From the NCBI RefSeq assembly GCF_003386285.1, contig NZ_QPNC01000013.1, forward strand, positions 93,664-157,663: DNA of 64,000 nucleotides. Reading direction: 5' to 3'. Shown here piece after piece: positions 8,207 to 19,317 of this stretch. Position 1 is the first letter of the stretch. Each line of letters opens with the position of its first letter. Under the pieces are notes generated by a model. The model was not told where the DNA came from and made no database searches. It was given only the letters and a program-made list of their open reading frames with translations. The translations under genes were made by a program, and so were the position numbers. The DNA is from Nocardiopsis sp. FIRDI 009 (lineage in GTDB: Bacteria; Actinomycetota; Actinomycetes; Streptosporangiales; Streptosporangiaceae).

Positions 8207-9515
8207 GTGAAGAGTGCGTCGCGGATCGGTGAGGCGGTCGGCTGGGTCGGCCTGGGGCTGATCGAGGGCGGAATCCTGCTCGCCCTCGCCGACCTGGTGC
8301 GGTTCTCCGTCATGGAGGAGGACCCGACGACGCCCGACGCCGCCCTCTGGTGGCTGACCGCCGTGTTCCTCGGAGCGATCGTGCTCTTCACGGTGCTGTG
8401 GCATGACAAGGGGGTCCCCGCCACGGAACCCGCCCCTCGCCAGGGCCGGGGGTTGAGGGCGTTCCTGCTGGCGGCGGGCGCGCCCTCCCTGTACGGGGCC
8501 TACACCGTCTTCTCACCCACCATGTTCACCGTGACGGCGGACACCAGCGGGTACCACGATTCCGATCCGGCCGGGGTCTCACTGTGGGTGGTGACCCTGA
8601 CGATCGCCCTCGGTGTCCTCCTCGTCGTGGCCGCCGTGTACCAGCCCAGGATCCTGCCCCCGCGCCGCTCCGTGCCGTTCTTCGCCGTGGGTCTGGTCCT
8701 GGTCGCGCTCTCGGAGTTCGGTCTGCGCGCCGCGACCCTCTACCAGCCGACGGAGCACACGGTCGCCGACGCCTTCCCGGACGTCCCCGCACCGGTGCCG
8801 AGCGACATCGGCGAGGTCGGCTGGGTGTGGGAAGCCCCGAAGGGCGTGTCCGTGGAAGACCGTGGAACCCGGTCCGCTCGGCCCCCTGCTCGTGCTCGAC
8901 GACGGCGTGGTCGCCCTGGACGGCACGTCCGGGGAAGAACTGTGGAGCTACCGACACCCCTACAGCGACGTGTCGGTCCAGGTGATCGATGGTGGGGCGA
9001 CAGCCCTGGTCACACGCCAACCGGCAGCCGATCGGTTCGGCGACCGACGGGTCACCGAACTCGACACCGCCACCGGCGGGATCCGCGCGAAGACCTCCGT
9101 GCTGTCGCACGGTCCCGAGACCGAGGACATCCGGATCTCGCTCCTGGACGGGACGTCGGACCTGCGGCTCTACGCGTGGACCGAACCCGGTGAGCGCCCC
9201 CGGATCAGTGCCCGTAGGTCGGAGACGAGCGACGAGATGTGGTCCTTCACGTTGCCGGAGAACGACGGGCGCGTGTGCGCGATCCTCGGCGGATGGGACA
9301 CGGAACGCAACGCCCTGCTGGTGGAGAACCGGCTCGTCGTCCTCCACGCCTGCGCGGACCCGCCCGACCGGCTCGGCCGGGGGGGCGGGTCCCTGGTCGC
9401 ACCCATCGACCCGGCCCGGTCCTCCGTCGGCGGCGAGCCGCGAACCGGACGCGCGGTGACTCCGCGGCGGGTCACCGTCGCTACACCCGTTGTCTCCGTG
9501 GGTCGTCGGTGTTAA
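8207..9515 (+). pseudogene. membrane protein with C-terminal PQQ-like propeller, frame broken
   Basis: From GTG 8207 the first ~215 codons encode four to five hydrophobic segments and a periplasm-facing stretch ending GWVWEAPKGVSVED. From about 8860 the meaningful sequence continues in another frame: LLVLDDGVVALDGTSGEELW and SYRHPY are typical of PQQ/beta-propeller repeats, running to 9515. Removing one C near 8863 would join them as SVEDVEPGPLGPLLVLDDG. The membrane-anchor plus propeller layout is common in actinobacteria with unknown function. The break may be a true mutation or a one-base sequence error. Confidence 0.65.
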
Positions 9516-9526
9516 CTTCACGTCTG

Positions 9527-9557
9527 TGGGAGCGCTCCCGTAATGGGAGCGCTCCCG
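9527..9557. promoter_or_regulatory. two tandem CebR/CelR-type cellulose operators
   Basis: TGGGAGCGCTCCCG occurs at 9527-9540 and again at 9544-9557, centres 17 bp apart. Apart from the last base each equals the 14-bp palindrome TGGGAGCGCTCCCA bound by the LacI-family regulators CelR (Thermobifida) and CebR (Streptomyces) and released by cellobiose or cello-oligosaccharides. They lie about 210 bases before the GH48 cellulase gene. The regulator gene is not in this window. Confidence 0.9.
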
Positions 9558-9764
9558 CGACCGGGGAACGGAGCCATCCGAACCTCCGGTACGTACGACG
9601 ACGTACGCGCGCAGTGACATCTCGGATCCCGGCCGGGGTCCGAGCCGCCGTCCCCGGCGGCCCTCCAGCATGACAGCACCCCCGTCCCGCCCCTCCCCCG
9701 CTCCACGGCACGTCGGCGCCAGCGGGGTGTCGGGCACGGGAGGGGGCACCCCCGAGGAGGACAT

Positions 9765-12431
9765 GTGACCACCCCCCACACCCGCCCGCGACGCGCCCGT
9801 TGGCGCGGCGCGGGAGCCGCGCTCCTGGGCGCGGTACTCACCGCCGCCCTCCTACCGGCGGCACCCGCGCACGCGGCACCGATCTGCACGGTCGACTACC
9901 AGACCAACGACTGGGGCACCGGCTTCACCGCCGAGGTCTCCGTGACCAACGAGGCCGAAGCCGTCTCCACCTGGACACTGGGCTGGGAGTTCACCGGCGA
10001 CCAGCAGATCACCAACAGCTGGAACGCGCAGGTCTCCCAGAGCGGCGCCTCCGTGACCGCCCAGGGCCCCTCCTGGGCGCCGGGGCTCGGCAGCGGGCAG
10101 ACCGCGGCGTTCGGCTTCCAGGCCACCTACAGCGGCGACAACGCCGCTCCCACGGAGTTCACCCTCAACGGCCGGGACTGCGCCGGAGAGGACGAGTCCC
10201 CGGCACTGGTCGTCGACCCCGGCTCGGTCGCCCTGGAACCGGGAGGCCAGGCGGCCTTCGACGTCGCGCTGTCAGCGGCTCCGGACGAGGACGTCTCCGT
10301 CAGCGTCGAGCGCACCTCCGGGAGCACCGACCTGTCCGTGGTCTCGGGCGCCTCGCTGACCTTCGGCGACTCCGACTGGGACGTTCCCCAGGAGGTGACC
10401 ATCGCCTCCTCCGGCGACGGCACGGGCGACCCCGCGCAGGCGGAGTTCACCGTCTCCGCCGAGGGCTACGAGCCCGTGGTCGTCACCGCGCGCGAACTGT
10501 CGGGCGCCGACAACCCCTACGAGGAGGAGTTCCTCGACCAGTACGCGAAGATCAAGGACCCCGACAACGGCTACTTCCGCGAGGTCGACGGCCTCCTCGT
10601 GCCGTACCACTCGGTGGAGACCCTGATCGTGGAGGCGCCCGACCACGGACACGCCACCACCTCCGAGGCCTACAGCTACTACCTGTGGCTGGAGGCCGCC
10701 TACGGCCGGATCACCGGCGACTGGGCGCCCTTCAACGACGCCTGGGAGTCCATGGAGACGTTCATCATCCCGGGCACCGCCGACCAGCCGACGAACTCCG
10801 CCTACGACCCCTCGGACCCGGCGACCTACATCCCCGAGTCCCTGGACCCGAGCGACTACCCCATGCCGCTGACCCCCGAGGTCCAGGCGGGTGAGGACCC
10901 CCTCGCCCAGGAACTGGCCGGGACCTACGGCACCGACGAGGTCTACGGCATGCACTGGTTGCTGGACGTGGACAACGTCTACGGCTACGGGTTCTGCGGC
11001 GACGGCGGCGACGACGCCCCCGCCTACATCAACACCTTCCAGCGCGGCTCCAACGAGTCGGTCTGGGAGACCGTCCCGCACCCGTCCTGTGAGACCTTCG
11101 CGCACGGCGGCGAGTACGGATTCCTCGACCTGTTCACCGACGACGAGAACTACTCCGAGCAGTGGCGCTACACCAACGCGCCCGACGCCGACGCGCGCGC
11201 GGTGCAGGTGGCCTACCTCGCCCACGAGTGGGCGTCCGAGCAGGGCAACGCGGACGCCATCGCCTCGAACGTCGCCGACGCGGCCAGGATGGGCGACTAC
11301 CTGCGCTACGCGATGTTCGACAAGTACTTCAAGGAGGTCGGCGACTGCGTCGGCGCCGAGTCCTGCGCCCCGGGTTCGGGCAAGAACTCCGCGCACTACC
11401 TCATGTCCTGGTACTACTCCTGGGGCGGGGCCCTGGAGAGCGCCCAGTACCCGTGGGCCTGGCGCATCGGAGGCTCGTCGGCGCACCAGGGCTACCAGAA
11501 CGTGATGGCCGCCTACGCGCTGTCGGAGGTGGACGCGCTCCGGCCCGAGTCGCCCACCGGCGCCGAGGACTGGGGCACCAGCCTCGACCGGCAGCTGGAG
11601 TTCCTCCAGTGGCTGCAGTCCTCCGACGGGGGTATCGCCGGGGGCGCGACCAACAGCTGGGAGGGCTCCTACGCCGAGCCGCCCGCGGGGACGCCGACCT
11701 TCTACGGCATGTACTACGACGAGAAGCCCGTCTGGCACGACCCGCCGTCGAACCGCTGGTTCGGGTTCCAGGTCTGGGACATGGAACGGGTGGCCGAGTA
11801 CCACCGCATCACCGGCGACGAGCGGGCCGGACAGATCCTGGACGCGTGGGTGCCCTGGGCGATCGAGAACACCACCGTCGGGGAGAACGGCGAGTTCGCC
11901 ATCCCCGCCGACATGGAGTGGAGCGGCCAGCCCGACACCTGGACGGGTGAGCCCACCGGCAACCCGGACCTGAGTGTCGAGGTCGTCTCGCACGGTCAGG
12001 ACGTCGGGATCGCCGCGGGCCTGGCCAAAACGCTCATGCACTACTCCGCCGCCACCGGCGACGCCGAGTCCCGTGAGGTGGCCGAGGCGCTGCTGAACGC
12101 CCTGATGTTCCACGAGGACGACCTGGGCGTCGCCGTCCCGGAGACCCGGGCCGACTACGAGCGCTTCGACGACCCGTTCGACTCCCCGGACGGCGGGCTC
12201 TACGTCCCCGAGGGGTGGAGCGGCCAGATGGCCAACGGCGACCCGATCACCTCCGACTCCACGTTCCTGTCGATCCGGTCCTTCTACGAGGACGACCCGG
12301 CCTGGCCCCAGGTCGAGTCCTACCTCGACGGCGGGCCGGTGCCCGAGTTCACCTACCACCGCTTCTGGGCGCAGGTGGACGTCGCCACGGCGCTGGCCAC
12401 CCACGGCGAGCTGTTCGGCGACGGTTCCTGA
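9765..12431 (+). CDS. secreted GH48 exocellulase with N-terminal CBM2
   Basis: 888 residues. A Tat/Sec-like signal with an Arg-rich start and cleavage near AHA-AP (residue ~37) precedes a CBM2 (about 39-142, flanking Cys pair, exposed Trp residues). A ~100-residue Ig-like module (about 147-245) follows, then a full GH48 catalytic domain (about 250-888). HGHATTSEAYSYYLWLEAAYG contains the expected catalytic Glu. GH48 enzymes are processive, reducing-end cellobiohydrolases. The GTG start at 9765 has GAGGAGG four bases upstream; an overlapping ATG at 9763 is out of frame. Domain order matches Cel48A of Thermobifida (established). Two CebR-type operators upstream predict cellobiose induction. Confidence 0.95.
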   Translation: MTTPHTRPRRARWRGAGAALLGAVLTAALLPAAPAHAAPICTVDYQTNDWGTGFTAEVSVTNEAEAVSTWTLGWEFTGDQQITNSWNAQVSQSGASVTAQGPSWAPGLGSGQTAAFGFQATYSGDNAAPTEFTLNGRDCAGEDESPALVVDPGSVALEPGGQAAFDVALSAAPDEDVSVSVERTSGSTDLSVVSGASLTFGDSDWDVPQEVTIASSGDGTGDPAQAEFTVSAEGYEPVVVTARELSGADNPYEEEFLDQYAKIKDPDNGYFREVDGLLVPYHSVETLIVEAPDHGHATTSEAYSYYLWLEAAYGRITGDWAPFNDAWESMETFIIPGTADQPTNSAYDPSDPATYIPESLDPSDYPMPLTPEVQAGEDPLAQELAGTYGTDEVYGMHWLLDVDNVYGYGFCGDGGDDAPAYINTFQRGSNESVWETVPHPSCETFAHGGEYGFLDLFTDDENYSEQWRYTNAPDADARAVQVAYLAHEWASEQGNADAIASNVADAARMGDYLRYAMFDKYFKEVGDCVGAESCAPGSGKNSAHYLMSWYYSWGGALESAQYPWAWRIGGSSAHQGYQNVMAAYALSEVDALRPESPTGAEDWGTSLDRQLEFLQWLQSSDGGIAGGATNSWEGSYAEPPAGTPTFYGMYYDEKPVWHDPPSNRWFGFQVWDMERVAEYHRITGDERAGQILDAWVPWAIENTTVGENGEFAIPADMEWSGQPDTWTGEPTGNPDLSVEVVSHGQDVGIAAGLAKTLMHYSAATGDAESREVAEALLNALMFHEDDLGVAVPETRADYERFDDPFDSPDGGLYVPEGWSGQMANGDPITSDSTFLSIRSFYEDDPAWPQVESYLDGGPVPEFTYHRFWAQVDVATALATHGELFGDGS

Positions 12432-12447
12432 CCGTCCGCGGCCGCAC

Positions 12448-12473
12448 GGGGGCGGGGCCCACGCCCCGCCCCC
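12448..12473 (+). terminator. hairpin after the GH48 gene
   Basis: GGGGGCGGGGC (12448-12458) and its exact complement GCCCCGCCCCC (12463-12473) form an 11-bp stem with a 4-base loop, 17 bases past the cellulase stop. There is no U-tract, as is usual in high-GC actinomycetes. Confidence 0.7.
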
Positions 12474-12504
12474 GCCCCGCCGGCGTCCCGGACGCGGCGG
12501 GCAC

Positions 12505-12539
12505 GACCGGTCCCCTCCCGCCGCGGGAGGGGGCCGGTC
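12505..12539 (-). terminator. hairpin at the 3' end of the ABC exporter gene
   Basis: A 16-bp imperfect stem (GACCGG-T-CCCCTCCCG against CGGGAGGGG-G-CCGGTC, one wobble pair) with a 3-base loop ends on the exporter's stop codon. It sits between two convergent genes and probably stops transcription from both sides. Confidence 0.65.
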
Positions 12540-14499
12540 ACACCTCCTGGTAGGCGCTGGCCTGCATCTGCCACAGCTCCCGGTAGTGGTCGCAGGTGGC
12601 CAGGAGCCGCTCGTGGCTCCCCCGCGCCAGCACCCGGCCCCGGTCCAGGACGACGACCTCGTCGGCCGGGCGCACCGACGCCAACCGGTGCGTGATCAGC
12701 ACGACCGTGGCCGAGGTCCGTGCGGCGTGCTCGTGCACCGACGAGAAGAACCGGTACTCGGCCCGCGCGTCCAGCGCCGAGGTGGGCTCGTCCACGATCA
12801 GCAGCGGGACGTCGTCGCCGTCGGCGCGGTAGAAGGCGCGCGCCGCCGCCAACCGCTGCCACTGGCCCCCGGAGGGCTGCACACCCTGGGCGAACGACTT
12901 GTCCATCAGCGTCTCCCACCCGTGGGGCAGGTCGGCCACCACCGCGTCGGCGTGGGTGGCGCGCGCGGCGCGGTCCAGCCGGTCGGGGTCGAAGGGGCTG
13001 CCCATGACCACGTTCTCGCGCGCGGTCATCGGCCAGTGGGTGTGTTCCTGGGCCATGACCGCGATGCGTCGGCGCAGGCTGTCGCCGTCCACCCCGGCCA
13101 GGTCGACCCCGTCCCAGCACACGCGGCCCCGGTCCGGGGAGTACAGGCCCGCCAGGAGCTTGGCCAGGGTGGACTTGCCCGACCCGTTCTCCCCCACCAG
13201 CGCGTAGGTCCTGCCCCGTTCCAGGGTGAGGGTGACGTCGGCCAGCGCCGGGGACCTGGGCGCGCCCGCCTCCTCGTCGTCGCCGGGGTAGGTGAACGTC
13301 ACCCCCTCCACCCGAATCGCCGCGAACTCCGCCGGGGCCTGGGGCAGGGTGGCCGGTGGCGCCAGCCTGCGGGCGGTCTCGACCATGTCGAGGAAGTCGG
13401 CGAAGTACAGTCCGGACTCGTACACCCGGCTGACCGCGCCCAGGGCGGAGTTCAGCGCCCCCTGGGCGACGCGGATGGCGACCACCGCGGCGCCGCCGGC
13501 CGCGATCGGCACCACGCCCCGCACCATCAGCACCCCGAGCACGACGAACGCCGCCAGGGTCACCAGTCCGCCGAAGGTGTCCCCGCCCAACCGGATCAGG
13601 GAGGTGCGGGTGGCCAGGTCCATGTGCACGCCCAGTTCGCGGTCGCCGAGCCGGTCGAACTCCTCGCGCAGCACCCGCTCCATGTTGTAGGAGCGCACCT
13701 CGGAGGCGTTGTCGTCGTCCATCATCATCCGCTGCACCAGCCACTTGCGGCGGCGCATGTCGGTCATGGCCAGCATCGCCCGGTACCGCAGCCGGGCCGC
13801 GGCCGCCGACCCCCACCACTGGGGCACCAACGCCAGCAGCAGCAGGGGCACCAGGGACGGATGCAGGGAGACCAGCACACCGGCCGCGGCGACGATGCCG
13901 ACCAGCCCGGTGAGCACGTCGACGGTGTAGCGCACCAGGGAACCGGCCTCGTCGGTGCCGCGCGCGTAGGAGCGGAACACCTGGTCGTTGAAGGCGCTGG
14001 AGTCGAAGGCGGCGCGGGGCACGCTCGTGGTGGCCTCGTTGAACCTCCTCTCGGCGGCCAGGACCACCTGGGGTTCCAACCGGGCCTGGGAGCGCCCGGC
14101 CAGGGTGGAGCAGACGCCGCGCGCCACCATCGCCGCCGCCAGGACGGCCAGCATCGGCAGTGCGCCCAGGATCCGGTCGGGGGTGGGCGCGGCGGTGAAC
14201 AGCCGCTCCAGCACGCGGGTGGTCATGACCAGGGCCCAGGCGGTGGCCGCCCCGGTGCCGACGTTCCAGGCCACCGTGGCCAGCAGGTCGGCCCGGTTGG
14301 CCCGCCACCCCAGGCGGAGGGCGTGCGCGACCAGTGTCGGCATCCTGCGGCCCACGGTCAGCCAGGTCGCCCGCGCGGCCTCCTGGGTGTAGGCGAGGTA
14401 GCGGATGGGGGTGAGTTCGGCGTCCGCCGCGCTCGTGGTGGTGTCGGTGGTGGCGGACGGTTCGCGCGGATCGACGGTCTCGGAGGGGGTCGTTGCCAC
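12538..14499 (-). CDS. ABC exporter, fused membrane and ATPase domains
   Basis: 653 residues from GTG 14499, which has GGAGG eight bases upstream; the frame is open further 5' but without family similarity. An ABC type-1 exporter membrane domain fills residues ~40-350. The ATPase follows with Walker A (GENGSGKST), a Q-loop (MAQEHTHW), signature PSGGQWQRLAAARA and Walker B LLIVDEPTSALD. Such half-transporters work as dimers and export peptides, lipids or drugs; the substrate cannot be told. It stands alone, convergent with the cellulase and divergent from the HAD gene. Confidence 0.88.
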   Translation of the reverse strand: MATTPSETVDPREPSATTDTTTSAADAELTPIRYLAYTQEAARATWLTVGRRMPTLVAHALRLGWRANRADLLATVAWNVGTGAATAWALVMTTRVLERLFTAAPTPDRILGALPMLAVLAAAMVARGVCSTLAGRSQARLEPQVVLAAERRFNEATTSVPRAAFDSSAFNDQVFRSYARGTDEAGSLVRYTVDVLTGLVGIVAAAGVLVSLHPSLVPLLLLALVPQWWGSAAAARLRYRAMLAMTDMRRRKWLVQRMMMDDDNASEVRSYNMERVLREEFDRLGDRELGVHMDLATRTSLIRLGGDTFGGLVTLAAFVVLGVLMVRGVVPIAAGGAAVVAIRVAQGALNSALGAVSRVYESGLYFADFLDMVETARRLAPPATLPQAPAEFAAIRVEGVTFTYPGDDEEAGAPRSPALADVTLTLERGRTYALVGENGSGKSTLAKLLAGLYSPDRGRVCWDGVDLAGVDGDSLRRRIAVMAQEHTHWPMTARENVVMGSPFDPDRLDRAARATHADAVVADLPHGWETLMDKSFAQGVQPSGGQWQRLAAARAFYRADGDDVPLLIVDEPTSALDARAEYRFFSSVHEHAARTSATVVLITHRLASVRPADEVVVLDRGRVLARGSHERLLATCDHYRELWQMQASAYQEV

Positions 14500-14876
14500 T
14501 AAGCGGTCCTCCCAGGGGTGAACGGGCTGGTCGCGGGCGGGGCGAAGCGGTGTCTGCGCAACGGCGGTCCTCTCCCTCGGGGCGCGTGGTCGGCACGGGA
14601 GACGATCATGACCGCTGGGACCGACCACGCGCCGCCGTCCTCCCGGTTGCGGTCGGTCCGCTTCCACCCCCCGCGACCGGGGACCGGTCACGGAGCGGGC
14701 TCGGTGCGGGGGGCGGGGGCTCCGCCCGGTCCGACACACGTACGAAAATCCGTGGGGATACGGTGCCCCCGGAACTGGGACGGATGAGGTGGTCTGAGCG
14801 GTACCTCTCCCGGGTCGCCCCTCGTCCGCGCGAGGTGGGCGCTCCGCGCGGCGCGGGCGTCCGGGACGACCGTCCC

Positions 14877-14925
14877 TTGACACGGTGCCGGACGCCCACC
14901 ATGATCATACCGACCAGACGGTATG
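14877..14925 (+). promoter_or_regulatory. sigma-70-type promoter with a palindromic operator
   Basis: TTGACA (14877-14882), a 17-base spacer and CATGAT (14900-14905) make a good housekeeping-type promoter. Immediately downstream, over the expected start point, lies the perfect inverted repeat CATACCG-N6-CGGTATG (14906-14925), the size and style of a TetR-family operator. It would control the leader ORF and HAD hydrolase that follow. No obvious cognate regulator is adjacent. Confidence 0.7.
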
Positions 14926-14987
14926 CCACAGGGGCGCGAGCGGCGCCGCACGCCGGTTCGCGGACCCCCGGCGAGGAGGGGAAGAAC

Positions 14988-15077
14988 GTGGACACCGAGG
15001 AGTACCCGACCGGCCGGCGCGCCCGGCGCGGGCGCCGCCGTCGGAGGGGCGGTCGAGGGGCGGAGGCGGTCCGATGA
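14988..15077 (+). CDS. 29-residue Arg-rich leader ORF
   Basis: GTG at 14988 is preceded by a strong ribosome site (GAGGAGGGG, 6-base spacing). The frame runs 29 codons and its TGA overlaps the ATG of the HAD gene (ATGA), so the two should be translationally coupled. The product is about 40% arginine (RRARRGRRRRRGGRG in the middle). It may be a leader whose translation opens the HAD start, or a small nucleic-acid-binding peptide. No homologue is recognised. Confidence 0.5.
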   Translation: MDTEEYPTGRRARRGRRRRRGGRGAEAVR

Positions 15078-15736
15078 CCGGCGAGCGCCTGGTCGACGCC
15101 GTCGTGTTCGACTACGGCGGCGTCCTCACCGGCCCCGTCCGGGACACGATCGCCGCCTGGATGGAGTCCGACGGGATCGACCCGGAGTCGTTCACCCGCA
15201 CCCTCAGGGCCTGGCTCTCACGCGGGGCCCCGGACGGCACCCCGATCCACCGGTTGGAGACCGGGGAGCTGTCCGTGGAGGAGTTCGACGCCCTGCTGGC
15301 CGCCGAACTCGGCACCGTCGACGGAAGACCGGTCGACCCGAACGGCCTGCTCGGGCGGCTGTTCGCCGGAATGCGCCCCGACCAGGCGATGTACGCCCTG
15401 GCCGAGGAACTGCGCGACCTCGGCGTCCGGGTGGCGCTGCTGTCCAACAGCTGGGGCAACGCCTATCCCCGGGAGCGGATCGACGCGCTCCTCGACCCGG
15501 TCGTGATCTCCGGGGAGGTCGGCCTGCGCAAGCCGCAGGCCCCGATCTACGAGCTGACCCTCGACCGGCTCGGCCTGCCCGCCGAGCGCGTGGTGTTCGT
15601 CGACGACGCCGAACCCAACGTGCTCGGCGCTCGGGCGGTCGGCATGCGGGCCGTCCCGCACACCGACGCCGGGTCCACCCGGGCGGCCCTGGCCGAACTC
15701 GTCCCCGACCTGCCGGGGCGGTCCCCGGCCGGGTGA
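15074..15736 (+). CDS. HAD-superfamily hydrolase (subfamily IA)
   Basis: 220 residues. Shows HAD motif I FDYGGVLTGP with the nucleophile and acid/base Asp changed to DYG (second Asp replaced by Gly), motif II LLSNSWG, motif III Lys in RKPQAPIYELTL and motif IV VFVDDAEPNVLGA. The DYGGV form is known in epoxide-hydrolase N-terminal domain and YihX-like HAD proteins. Probable small-molecule phosphatase; the substrate is unknown. Start ATG 15074 overlaps the leader ORF stop. The operator at 14906 predicts repression by a TetR-type protein. Confidence 0.82.
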   Translation: MTGERLVDAVVFDYGGVLTGPVRDTIAAWMESDGIDPESFTRTLRAWLSRGAPDGTPIHRLETGELSVEEFDALLAAELGTVDGRPVDPNGLLGRLFAGMRPDQAMYALAEELRDLGVRVALLSNSWGNAYPRERIDALLDPVVISGEVGLRKPQAPIYELTLDRLGLPAERVVFVDDAEPNVLGARAVGMRAVPHTDAGSTRAALAELVPDLPGRSPAG

Positions 15737-15877
15737 GGGGTGCGGATCGCGCGGTGGCCGCCGCTCCCCGGGGTGTGGGCGGCGGCGTGCACGCGGAGGG
15801 AGCCGCTCCGTGGGTCCCGGGTCCAAGGCCCACGGAGCGGCGGGGTCACACGACGTCAGGTCGGTGCGTCGCCCCGC

Positions 15878-16171
15878 TCAGACCCGGACGGAACGCGACG
15901 CGTCCCCGTCGGCGGCGGGCACCGGGCAGGCGGGCTCCAGCGCCAGCTCCAACACCCGGCGCACGTCGCTGACCGCGTGCACGGTCAGCTGCCCCAGCAC
16001 CTCCTCCGGAACGTCGTCCAGGTCGGGCTCGTTGCGCTCGGGGATCAGGACCGTGGTGATCCCCGCCCGGTGCGCCGCCAGCAGCTTCTGCTTCGCCTGC
16101 GCCGATCGGCCCACCATCGGCGCGAACGCAAAGTGGGGGCCACCGCCCGGAATGGTGACCCCCAGTGACAC
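15878..16171 (-). pseudogene. displaced Lon protease 3' end
   Basis: The 97-codon frame contains KQKLLAAHRAGITTVLIPER and NEPDLDDVPEEVLGQLTVHA, which is the C-terminus of a Lon protease. Its first ~25 residues are unrelated to Lon. It lies six bases after the intact lon stop, same strand, and aligns with the last ~60 residues of that gene. It has no catalytic Ser segment, so it cannot be a protease. The base composition matches the genome (very high GC), whereas the corresponding end of the intact lon is clearly poorer in GC; see findings. Confidence 0.7.
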
Positions 16172-16176
16172 TTCCG

Positions 16177-18585
<2,409 letters not shown>

Positions 18586-18597
18586 GAATCCTCCTAG

Positions 18598-18616
18598 TTG
18601 AGTTAAACAGACTCAA
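18598..18616 (-). promoter_or_regulatory. HAIR element (HspR operator)
   Basis: TTGAGT-N7-ACTCAA matches the HspR-associated inverted repeat (CTTGAGT-N7-ACTCAAG) in all twelve core bases. It sits 13 bases before the lon start codon, so HspR bound here would block lon and heat shock would release it. Confidence 0.92.
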
Positions 18617-19317
18617 TAAAAAGGAGTCCGATTATCTTCCCATACACGTGTTCGCCCTCAGCGATCGCCCCACGCGGCCGTCGGCGCGGGCCATCCGGGG
18701 ACGCCCGCCGCCACGGGCGCACGTGCGTGGGCACCCGGACGCCCCGCGGTGGGGCGTGCGCGGGGACCGCGCCGACGGCCGCGGCATCAACCCGCCCCGA
18801 AAGACACCGGACCGTGGCCACGGGACACGACGAGCCCGCCGTCCGCCACGAAGCCGCCGTCCCCGTCGCCGCCCATCGTCGACACCGCGCCACCGGCCCG
18901 GATCGGACCGGCCCCCGCCGCCCCACCCGCGCCACGGGAGTTCCTCCGCCCGGTGGCCGGGAACGGCAGGCCACCCCGCGGTACCGGGCGGGTGGGCCGG
19001 GGAGGACGCCGCGCCCGTGTTCCCCGTTCCTACCTGCTGTTCAGCCCGCGTATGGCGGCCTCGCCGCCGAGGCGCGCGAACGCGACCGGGGTGCGGCGCA
19101 TCCGTCCGGCGCGCGCCTCCACCGGATCGTCGGTCCCGCCGGCACGGCCCGGCGCGCCGCCGAACTCGCCACCACGATCCGGTCCACTTCCCGCCCACGC
19201 CCCACGACGCGTGCGGCGGGAGCCGCTTCGCGGGTCAGGACGCGTTCTCGGCAGGTGGGGGTGACCGGCGATCGGGGTCCTCACCTCCGAGATCGGGACG
19301 GCCCCGGAAACGGGGGG
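18617..19317. other. 700-base stretch without a convincing gene
   Basis: Between lon and the beta-glucosidase gene several frames are open because of extreme GC content, but none has a ribosome site, family motif or natural composition. It may hold promoter sequence for lon and the tail region of the GH1 transcript. I see nothing else. Confidence 0.6.

Noticed and set aside
10272..12404. 710-codon minus-strand frame
   Set aside because: Antisense of the GH48 cellulase, composition Val/Gly/Arg-rich shadow.
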